Positions 47,004 through 59,000 of a DNA stretch of 64,000 nucleotides are shown here, one piece after another. The notes under the pieces were generated by a model that did no database searches, was not told where the DNA came from, and saw only the letters and a program-made list of their open reading frames with translations. This stretch comes from Carposina sasakii. Taxonomy: Eukaryota; Arthropoda; Insecta; Lepidoptera; Carposinidae. The stretch's first letter is position 1. Each line of letters begins with the position of its first letter. The DNA lies in NCBI GenBank assembly GCA_014607495.2, contig CP053169.1, forward strand, positions 6,882,001-6,946,000. The letters are read 5' to 3'. The translations under genes and the position numbers were made by a program.

Positions 47004-50000
47004 ACCACAATGCCGATTGGTAATATAAGCAAGGAGTCCACTCCCAAGAGGGAGACGTTCCGGCCTCCATGGGTGAAGGACAAAGATGCTGAGGCACCTC
47101 CACCATGGACCCAACGGAAGCTGAAACCAGTGGAGAGTAAGGCCAAGCCTGCTGAGGAGGAGAAAGCCCCTGAGCCGACCCCTGCCAAGACTTTGAAACG
47201 TAAGTTATATCTACCTATATACACTTGTAAGAGTATTTCTTTATTTTTAACTAGTGGACGACCGCGACTTCGTCCGCGTGGGCTGCAGAAAAAACAAAAT
47301 GTCGAAATTATCCGGGTTAAAAATATTTTCCCGGGATAAAAAGTAGCTTATGTGTTAATACAGGGTGTCAGCTAACTTCATACCAAATTTTATTAAAATC
47401 GCTCCAGCCGTTGTTACGTGAAACAGTAACAAACATCCATACTCACAAACTTTCGCGTTTATAATATTAGTAAGATTTTTCATAAACAAAACACCCTGAA
47501 AGAATATCTAGCCAAGCTTAGATAAATAATAAAAAAAATCGTACAAGCTTAGATAATAAAAAATTTCATTATACCTAAATAATATTAAGAAATGGATTTT
47601 TTTTCACCCGAGTGAGAAAATTTAAGATAATAAAAAATCCCATTGATGGGTATTACAAGTTAAATATTTCCTGTACTGATGCCGGGATTCACAAGAATTA
47701 CATCAGTTGCACTGCATCTCCTTCCGTCCTTGTCGTTCTACTAAGGAACTCAGGCACGTTCTCTACAGGCGATGAGCTAGCAACTTGTGCCTGATCTATT
47801 ATAAGCCATATCGTAAATATTAGTATCCGCACAATAATACTGTGTGCTAAGTGTAATGTATTTTATTTACGAAAAGTAAAAGTTAGACAGACAGTAGAAA
47901 TTCGAACGAGTTCACGTTAAAGTCAAGCAGCCTACCACTCACATTAAGTTGTGGTGACGTGATGTTATTATACAAGTGAGAAATTATGTTAGTTATCGTC
48001 ACGCGCGAGAACGTTACGCCAGCCGAAAAGTAGCGAAAATGGGCATCGGGTGATAGATAATTAGAAATAAAGCTTCTGTAAATGATAAGCCTATTTTAAA
48101 ATTTGGTAAAGTGATAGTTTTTTAGTTATTGCAGAAAAACTGACCCGGCTAATTCGGCTGGGGTAACGTTATCGCAGCAAGATGTTTTGTTTTCTAAGGG
48201 ATATTTTGAAATAAATATAATAATAAATAATTAGATATGAATTAGAAATGAATGTTAAAACTTAATTTGATAAACGAAAAACCCGTAGTCATTGATAGTT
48301 TCCCCAAAAAATCCTACAGCGTAAACTTTGTCTACCACGTCAATGTCGACGTCAAAGATGCTTTTGTGTACGATACTACGTTTTCGCCATGTCATCCAAC
48401 GGGATATCATGGCTTAGATGAATGATGTCAGCGACTATATTTTTTATAAACACAGTAATTATTAGTGATGAATGAATCTTCGAAAAAAGGGCCGATTTTC
48501 ACAACGATCAAGACGGCATCAACTTTGTCCTTCAGCCATGAGTATAAATTATTTGTTCTCAGTCTAGGGTCGACAGTGTCACTATAGTGTCACGCTCATT
48601 ACGAAAAAAAAAACTATATAAGATAATGACCTGTTACCTATACGTACACGGTAAACGCTAAGCCTACCGCCGCGTTTTGGGTAAAAAGTACAACCATCTA
48701 GCTAGACGAAATCAATGATCAATAAACCAAAATGTTTCCGGGTTCTAAACCAACATTCGAATAATTTAACGTAGGTAATGCTGTTCAGGTACGCTCAGGT
48801 TTTTCATAGATTTTTCTTTTTTTTAACCTAAGTTTTTAACTGACTTCAAAATATAAATGTTATCATTTCGCAGTACCTATGTCTTGTGTTGGTTTCGTGA
48901 AACATACTTACATTTTGTACTGGTATTTTTACTTAAAATTTAACAACAAGGCTCTGATGATGGAGGCAGATGGGATAATCAAAACCCTTTAGGATCAGTA
49001 CAGTAGGTACGTACCTAAGCTCGAGTTTTGGCTTAAAAATGACTAGAAAGAAGGTAAAATCGGTTTTTGATGTTTAAAATACTTATTTAAAGTAGGTGCC
49101 TACTTAAGTATAAGTAAACGCAATTTGATCATATCAAACAAATAAACGTGGTGTCTGCAGAGTAGAGTTTGTACCACCCCTGCCTGCCCGTGGGTATCGT
49201 ACGAGGCGATTAAGGGTTTCCGGGAGGTGGGCAGCAGCGCCTCCCGGAACAACATAGTCTGAAAATCACACTGCTGTCACCAACCCGCCTGGTGGTGACT
49301 ATGGGCAAAACCCACCTGTGGCAGTAGCTTTGTGGCGTGCCCTGTTGGAGGCCTACGTCCAACAGTGGACTGCAATAGGCTAAAGAAGAAGAAGAAACAA
49401 TCAAACAATTAAACAAAGCAATGTTTATTTCTCGGCGCCTCTAGTCCAACATTACTCTCTGTGCACCACGGGCATTATTCTGGTTGCACATGCTACTGTA
49501 AACTTTGTGTATAGTTCGATATACAGAGTGCTTTGAAACGTCTGACATACGAGTATCATTTAGCAAGATTGTTTATATGACATGTAACAGGCTGTGTAAA
49601 AGAATTTGGTGTAAATGTTTATATGAACAATTAAGGGAGATTAGTAGGCATAAATCTCATATTTGAATTTTTCACTTTGACAGTGTATTATTTTTATGTA
49701 AGGTATCGTTTGTTGATATCGGGGCTTCACTAGAATACATCAGCTGCATTTCTCTCAGGCGATAAGCTAGTAGCAACTAGTCACTGATTAATTTACCTAC
49801 ATCTGTCATGCTCGTCATGCTATGCTAAACGTGGCTTGTGATCTCCTTTATATTCCTGCAATTCAAACTATCCCATTTACATATAAGTATTCCCTTAAAA
49901 ATTCAAAGGACCGAGGGTTTTGGACCAAAGGCGGACAAAATATGTTGCTAATTGTTTTCAACTCAAGGGACTCATATTTTGGTTTGACGCCATTTAGATC

Positions 50001-53000
50001 CTTTGAAAAATTAGTTCTAATATTAATATTAGTTCTATCTACCCAAGCAACCATAACCTATATAAGCCACGGAACTACCAAGAGCCTGTCATTAGTTTTA
50101 TTTCAAAAATCATAATTTTCCGGCATCTTTCACTAACTCTGTATAGCAAACATATAGCCAGTATACCTATAATTATGACGTCAGCACCTGCCTGAAAGTT
50201 TGGCAGGGGACACGATCTTAATAACCGGCTCCTGAAGCTCACAACGATTTCAGTCTGGAGTGTGAAACGAAGGAATATCCAAGTGTTTGTCGACGAGTGA
50301 GTGTTTTACTGTGGAAAACTCTTATTGTGCGTTCAAAAAGGTTCTGTGGGTAAATATTTGATTTATTTAGTAAGATTTTGGATGTGTGTAAACTAGATGA
50401 TGTTGTTATATGTAAGTTATTTGTTGTCTTTGTAATCTACAATCACGTGGGGTTTCCTTTAGAAGCAAAGCGTGACTTTTCGATTCTCCAAACATTGATA
50501 CTTAGTACCTAAATATTCAAGCCTGAGTATGTTACAACTAAACAGCTAATTAGAGAAAGTAATTAAGATTCTGACGCTTTAGAGAACCCATAGAAGAGCT
50601 TTCAATTTTAACGATCACAAAAATATAAAGTTGGAATAACTTATACCTACTACCGATCATTTGTGAAACATTGATTAATTGTGCAATTAGAGATATATTA
50701 GGTATTGGTAAATCTTCTTGGGTACCTATACCTACTATATTTCACTAGTTAATTGAGTACCTAATACGCGTCGATATTAGAACATTATAATAATCGTAGC
50801 TATAGGATCTTCTTCGTATTCCTATGGCTCTGGTTCTCATAATTTAAGATACAGCCGTATATACATACATAAGAATAGAACGCAGTAACTTTCTATCTTC
50901 CAGAATTATCACATATAAAGTTTTCATCAACTACAAATCGTGGGGCGTAAAAAACAAAAACAATATGCGATTTCTGTTAAAATCTCAGTCTGCGGCCGAA
51001 ATGACGTGTTTTAGTGAACTGTAGTTGTAGATATTTCGAGACGACCGACGCGGACGAGTAAAAATAGATGGAGTTTTTACAAAACACAGAGTCGGAGTTT
51101 CGTACGCGTTATGATTTGTACTTAATTTGTTGGATGAGATGTGCGTGATGATATTTATTCGGAAAGTGTTCTAAACTCAGAACGAGGTAGATAAACGCAT
51201 TTAGTACATCCTTTATGTTACTATACATACATATATACATATACACACAGCTATGATCCCAAAATGGGGTAGCCAACACTGTAGGATCATGAAAATGGTC
51301 CCACATCCAAAGTTAGTATAACGGGGTCAAATGTTAATGTTCAGTGACAAGTTGCTAGCTCATCGCCTGAGAGAACACCCCTGAGTTCCTTCGTCGACTC
51401 TTATGACATGCACGAAAGGGATTTAGGTGCAGCTAATGCATAAGTTGAGGAACAGAGTACAATATTTAAACAAAAAGGAACAATCAAGCAAAAATGCTCA
51501 ATGTAATATTACGGTCGCTGCTATTCTTGTTTAGATAATATCGACATGTATTGTTAAAGATGTTGTTAATCAAACTGACGCCTGAACTGAATGGCACTAC
51601 TGGTGAACTATAAAATCTTTATAAATTCTCAAAAAGTTACCTAAACTAGCACTAAGAGTAAACAGGTAAAAGAAAACTAGTACTAACTACTTTATCAATT
51701 GCAAAATTACAAGAATATGTGCAATAATTTATATTATAAATAATAATATGCCAAGGTCTTATTTAATTGCTGTAGTTGTAAATATTAAGGCATCAGTTAT
51801 TTTCGTAGTCTATTCAAAGTTATTACATTATTTCTCTCCATTAATACTTACCTAAGCTACAGCTTTTTATCTTTAGAAGGTACCTAAACTTATGGTACCT
51901 AGCAAAGATTTGTCCACCATCCTAACATAGGTAGTTTTCATTGTTTTGATACAAACTAATCAAATACTACAGAATTATCTCTTAGAATTGCAAAAAAACC
52001 GGAATCTGTTACTACATAAAGAAGGAAACAAACGTAGATAGACTTTACCGTGGATAATATTGTTCTCAAGTTGTAAATCGTGAAGTTTGACACAAACCCA
52101 CTGTTTGTTAGATACTTTTTGACATGTACAAATTACTTTACCCTTAATTAAAACAAATTGTGCGTGACTTTACTTTGGAATAGGAAATTTTGACAACTAC
52201 ACTCGTCTCAATTACGAAACCCTCTCTCATAGGCGCTAGTGTCATTACAACTCTCACACAGTTTCCCATATTTTGTTTAGTTTCATGAAAATTCACAGGA
52301 CTTCGTAAGCGGACATTAGCTGCTGTGCTAAAACAGTGAAGGTCGATCTTCTTGGCAGCAGCCCTGTTTATTTACGTACGAATGCCATCAAATGCAACAC
52401 TAGGCTGAAACACGTGCTTCCGTCAATATTCTATATCATAATCAACGTTTTCATGTAAATTGAAACCCACTTAATTTGCTTGTGATACATATTTGTTTAT
52501 TTATCGATCGTTTTCAATTGATATTGTATTTTAATCTAAGAGCTTGTAGTTTCTTTCACAATTATCTGTCAAAAGCCTGTTATAAATTGGGTAATTAAAT
52601 TTCATAATCATAATAAGTATGACGTTTAACCTATGTTAGATACATACTTATAAGTATAAAACTTCTATTAGGTACCTACTTGCATCTGTTTACATATAGG
52701 TAGATATACTACTGAAATTCGCAGGTACTTACTGCTTTAGGTAGGTACTTTAAACTTTAACTTTTAACTTTATTCGTTATCAAAGTTTATATAACAAAAT
52801 AATTTATTTTTTTCAGCTGTTCTAAAAAAGCAGACTACGATTAAAGACAAAGGAAAAGATACCAAAGAAAACGGTGTTTCTGAAATCGTAGAAGATAAAT
52901 GCGTTAAGCCATCTGCAGCTAAACAAGCAGATAAAGCTACCAGGCCAGCAGATGAAAAACCAAGATTCACGAAATCGTCGCTAAAATCTGCTAAAACAGA

Positions 53001-56000
53001 AGACAAAGCACCAGAGAAACCCACCCTAAAAAGCGTCAGAACAATCGATGATAAGGCTAAAGAAAAGTCTATTACTATAGTTGATAAGAAAAGCCCAACC
53101 GAAAATGGTACAGTGAAACCCAATGATAAGCCTAGTAAAGTAACAATAAAACCTGTAGACAAGCCAAAGGTAGAGGAAAAAGTAGAAGATAAAAAAATGG
53201 CTACAAAACCACCGATAGAAAAACCACCAACCAAGGTAAAATTGATCAGATTTTATATAAATCTGTTACTTTCTATCTCATAAAACCATGGTTAACCACA
53301 AAATCACATAATGGTTTAAAAAAATATTGTATCTATGTAGAGATACCTAGGTACTATGAGGTAGGAGGAAAGGGTATGCTACAGAGAAATACGTTCACCT
53401 AATAAATAGTATAAAATAACGGTATTTAAAAAAGTTCAAATTATGGCGTACCAACACTAATAAAGCTTTTTTCTTAAATTACAGCTTCCACCCCGAAAGC
53501 CGTCATTGCAGAAACAGCTTTCCAAGGACGAGCCGGTTAAGAAGTGGAGGGACCCTCTGCACGAGAGAGTCAAGGAGAGCATTGACAAGACACTAGCCAA
53601 CGAGGTCCCTAAAGGGCACACTTTGACCAAAAATGAAAGTTTACGAAGTAAGGAACTTTATGTTAACATTACAAATAAGATAACGATAGAAATCTCGAAA
53701 GATCTTGGCTATGCGTAGCGTCTTATTTATAACAAACTTTATCAATGATCAAGTGCCTAAGATAAATTATCTGTTTTACATTATTTAGAAGTTTTAAAAC
53801 AACTCGTAAAATACACGTCTACAAAAACGGACTGCGCGGTATAACATTTATAAAAATATGCATTAAATAAGATGATACAAATACAATGCAACTCATTGCT
53901 TGAAGCAAAAATAGATCAAGAATGAGACTTCCTTCTATTAGCGTTTGCTTTATAACGTCCGACATCAACATTGACACACTAGCACTTATTTCGATCTAGA
54001 TTGCGTAGATGCTCTACATCTAGTTACATAGGTACGCGCTGATTCAGTAGGTAATTAATTAGGAAAGCGGTGATAGCCCAGTGGTTAAGACGTGCACCTT
54101 CCAAGCGGAAGGCGTAAATTTAATCCCAGCCACGGGCCTGTACCAACGAATTTATTTCATGTACAGATTTTAATGTTGCAAAAATTGTCACTTAGCTCGT
54201 GTCTCGGAAAGCACGTAAAACCGTTGGTCCTGCGCCTGATCTCTCTCCGGTCGTGTCGGCTTTCCGTCCCATCGGACTATGAGAGTAATGGAATAGAGAG
54301 TGCATCTGTGTTTGCGCACACACTTGTGCACTATAATATCTCCTGCGTACCTGGCCAATCTCCGTAGAGATTAGTCGCTTTGGCCGAAATACGGTCGGAG
54401 ATCATCATCATCAATTAGGAAATTAAAGTAGAGTCGTGAAATCTGTGAAATATTTTCATTCAAGTTTCTTTCTTTTTTTGTCCCAGAATAACATTTATTA
54501 TCTTAAGAGGTTATTACAAATACTACATTATACAAAACTAAAAACTAATTTAATCTACCTACACGAAATTAAATATATTTACAAAGTTGCCTTCTACCGG
54601 GATGGTGCCCAGAATGCTGGCAGCATTGCCAAGTTTCTTATTTTCTTTGAGTCTATCTTTTCTCTTGATAAGAAAAGTTTACTTGATTAAATTGCTATAG
54701 TCCGTAAATATCTGAACTTGACTTTTCTCACATCTTGGTTATTAATTTCGTCCAGGCTCATGTCAAGAGACAAAGGAGAACGGAGAATTAAAATTATGTA
54801 TATACCTATATTGTTAGATATTACTAATTATGGTTAGTTGAGATGGACTTCAGTATCTAGCAACTTTTTAAAGCTACTTAGAGCTTTGGTAAAGTTTGAT
54901 GAATGGTCAGAAGCTATGGGTATAAATGATAATGGAGACTTGTGACAGAAGACTCTCAAACGGCCTCTATAGCCATTCTTCCTGAAAAATATTAACGAAA
55001 TGATCTAAACTGACGCATGTAGAGTAAAGGTCAATGTGTATCTACCTACCGTGAGTTGTATTGATATCTTTTGGCAAAAGTCACAAAAGGATTATAATGA
55101 GATTAGATGTGTTTAAATGTGTCTTGGGATAATGTTTTTACGGAACTATCACCAAGAACTTGTTATAAACAAGTACTTAACTCAGTAATAATATTGTTTC
55201 TGAAAGCCGGTTACACAGATTTCGTGTCACTAAAATGAATTAAGGTTAATCTCACCCTCTCTTCATTGCACTGCTTAGGTAACTACTCGTACTTAGGTAT
55301 TTGTTATTTGACTGGTATCGAAGTAATATTAAGAGTCAGATACATTAACAGCAGTCAATTTTGCATATCTAAGTACAAAATCTATGAACCTATTCATTAA
55401 TATTATTATCTTCAGTTCACTTTCAATATCGGCTACAGCATGATGCCAATTGGTCTATACTCTATAGGTGATCTAAAATAGACAGTTCCGTGTTCGTTGC
55501 GGCGTGTACGCATCTCAGGTGCAAACCTAAATAAATTTTATTATTGTAAAATTAACATAGATTTTAATTGTCATTGAAGTAAAGTTGCTTATACCTGGGT
55601 ATATAATTTTGTTAAATAATGTGGTGAACTATGTTCAAAGAAGTGTGATTGTGCAAGTTTTAAAGTTTAATAGAAGACAATGACCGAAATGGATGATGAT
55701 TCGGCATATGGTCATAAAGGTACTGAAACTATTCATTAATTGATTACAAATAGTGAGATATTGATAAAACATAAGTAGGTCTCGAAAACTACATACCTAC
55801 CTACTCTAAATTCATTATCACATATTTTTAGACAGATTCATGAATCCAGAAAAGTAAAAGTACTACCTGCTACGAGTGTAAGTACTACATGCACGTTTCT
55901 TTTTTGGGATCAGAGTAATTTTTATCCCGGCTGCCATCGCTAGGCTCTTTCCTGAAAATATCTAATATCTTACACAATTGATAAAGCTAACAATTTTTCT

Positions 56001-59000
56001 TATTTACTTATCTAGAAAGTTTCAAATACAGTAGAATCCGTTTATTGTGACTCCTCCTATACAGGATATTTTTTGGTCAACGATTCCGAATACTATGGAA
56101 TGTTCCTATCATCACGATCATTTTTCTCTATAGAAGCATACCTGGGAAGTGACTGGTTCCCAACATATTAGGGTCCAAAGTTGAGTAAATAAACTGCGTT
56201 TTTTTGCATAAATGCACACGTACCCTTCGTAAAGGGTGGCAACGAAAAAACACCCTGTATTGATCTACCGCTTAACATTAAGAGTATCGAAATATTTACC
56301 GTACAACAAAGAATAAACTGCAAAAGACATCGAACCTTTTTGTTTTAACATACATAAATGTATTTTTTTTTGGTGTACATCAATCGAAACCTAGGCCAAT
56401 CGATAGAAAATATATCTAAAACAATAATTACTCTTTGAAAAAATGACATAAATCTCATAATTTCCGAGATTTTCAATGTGAAGTTATAAAATCAAATAAT
56501 ACGTACTCGGTAGGTAGGTAGTAGTCGGTATTATTGTGACGCGGAGCGAGGCGCGGGAAGTGCGCGGCGCGCACTGTCAACTGTTGGTTGCTGTTTTATT
56601 TTACGACGCCATGTCTCAGAAAGTTTTTATTTAGTTTTTCAATGACGAGGGGCACATAGGGTTGATTCCATTTCGCGACTTTCGGAACCTAGTCATTTCG
56701 ATAGGTCAACCTCAGCAATTGACACTGGAATGCCGTACTAACCTAGATAGGTATTCAACCTCAGCAATTGACACTGGAATGGGCGTATTTCTACCAGACG
56801 ACACAGCCACGACATGACCACGGCTTTTCGGTAGCAAAAATGTATATAGGTAGTATAGCTCGTTTTCCACTAGACGTCACGACCACGACATGGTTCCCCA
56901 TATTAGATGACGAAATGTCGTGGTCTTGTTTTTTTCGTGTCGTCTAGAGGAAAAACGCCCAATTTCTATCTTTATCTACACAATTTTTTACAAAACGCTT
57001 TGTATGACATCCGCTTATGACGTGTTCGTCAATTCCCTTCGATGTCATACTAAACGGATTCCACTGTAAGTATTGGCGTATAGTTTAGGTACCTAAATAT
57101 GCCGTGTGGTGTCGACAGAGTAGAATAGCACCCTATCAGGCTATATGTCTGTTCGTGGGTATCGTAAGAGGCGATTAAGGATTTCCAGGAGGTGGGCAGC
57201 AGTGCTTCCATGTTGACTGCATAGTCCGAAAGTCACACTGCTTGCCCAGCGTGGTGACTAGGTATGCGTTAAAAAATCCCCTATGACTAGCCCTATAGCC
57301 AGGGCCGCATTTAGAGATCCGGAGGCCTCGGGGCAACAAAGGAGCGGAAGCCCCCTTGCCCCAAACTATTTTCCAAATAAAATGAACAATTTTTTTCAGG
57401 CAAGTTTTTTAATAAATAATTTATTGTGAAACCAAGTAGATTCTCCTGATTGGAGTGAACAAATAGAGATCAATGATTTCTGTTAATGTTTAAGAATAAT
57501 ATAATAAAATAATCATGTATGTACAAAGTACCGTAGGTAAACGTAAAAGAGCCAAAAAAATATTTATTTATTTATTTATATTTTAGGAAGACATAAAGAC
57601 TACTTAAGTACAATAAATTGCAACAATAGACAATACAATGCCATTAAGCTGTCTCCACCAATAGACGAGATATATTAAAAAAATAAAAGAGAAAATTAAA
57701 AAAAAAATTCCAAAAGGAAATAAGCTATAATAAAAATAACTAAAAATAATAATACAATTACAGTACATAAAACAATACAGCTGGGCGCTTTATATCATAT
57801 ATCAAAGGAAAAGATATTTACTAGTGTTTACTAGTTGGAATTCGAAAGTTTTTTTTCTTTCCTTTTATTTTGCTATTGTGGGGGCTTTCATCTCGGTTGC
57901 CCTCCCCTTAATCCGGCCCTGCTTATAGCGTGTCATGGCGGGAGGCCTACGTCCTGTAATAGGCTGATATATGTATGTATGTTGTTTAGGCATCTAAATA
58001 CAATAGGTAGGTAAATAAATTAAACATGAGATATTATTCCCCTAGGCTTGCTGAAACCAGCACCACCACCAATGCCTCCTCCACTACCACCAAAGATGCC
58101 TCCACCTCCGGAGTTCAAGAAAGAACCTCTTGACCCTGCCAAGCTGAAGAAACTGGAATCTCTACGAAGCAGACCCAGGAGGAGGCCGGATTGGAGTGAT
58201 ATGATGAAGGAAGTGGAAGGTGGAAAGAAATTAAAGAAGGTTGTTTGTAATGACAGGTTAGTTGAACTAATAAATTTTGTTATATCTAGTTTATGATCAC
58301 TTATTTAGAGCATTTATTATAATAATACTTAGCTTAAGATGATCAGCACGGATCACTTTCCAAGTTGAATTTAATTGGCCTTCCTTGTCGTCTTGTACTT
58401 ACGTAAAATATAAATACCTACTTACATTATAATAATTTACTTTGTGTTTACTAGATCAAGCCCAATCATTACCCGAACATCTGTTGTTAAAAACAAAGAT
58501 CAATTCATATTTGAATCGGAAAAACCAAATTCCCATAACATCCTGCTAAAGGAAATCTCAAAGGGTGTTAAATTAAAGAAGACCAAAACAAATGACAGAA
58601 GTAAGCCTAATCTTGAAGGTTTGAGAAAGTTTAGAAGACAAATGACAATCGAAGAACAAGTACAGAAGTCGATGTCGCAAGCTAATCTTGCGGCAGCTGG
58701 CGGTAATTCTCTAATAGCATCCCCTTCAGGTGTCTCTGTTGCAGAGGTAATCTTTGCTTTTTTTTTCTCTTATATTTACCTAAAAAGAAAATATGTGCTG
58801 TTTGTAAGACTAAGTAAAACTTAATTATAGTTGCACTAATTGTAATTATGAGAGACACATAACGGCTTAATTTGTGCTTTTCAGGTTCCAAGTCAAGAGG
58901 AAGAGGAGATCGATGAAATGGACGACATTGACAAGGTCAGAGATGATCTTCAGTCCACAAAACAACTTTTGGCCATAGAACTAAGGTAAATTTTGAAAAT

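Noticed and set aside
46841..47224. 127-codon minus-strand open frame
   Set aside because: Antisense of the first forked-like exon plus an RTE tail tip.
50200..50330. Possible non-coding first exon (TTTCAGTCTGGAG ... GACGAGTGAGTG)
   Set aside because: An initiator-like TCAGT and a donor are present, but the next exon (52817) has no usable start codon in frame near its beginning, so I could not support a transcript.
52770..53234. 154-codon minus-strand hydrophobic open frame, like a membrane protein
   Set aside because: It is the exact antisense of the Lys/Pro-rich exon 52817-53235; lysine codons read backwards give Phe/Leu-rich strings.
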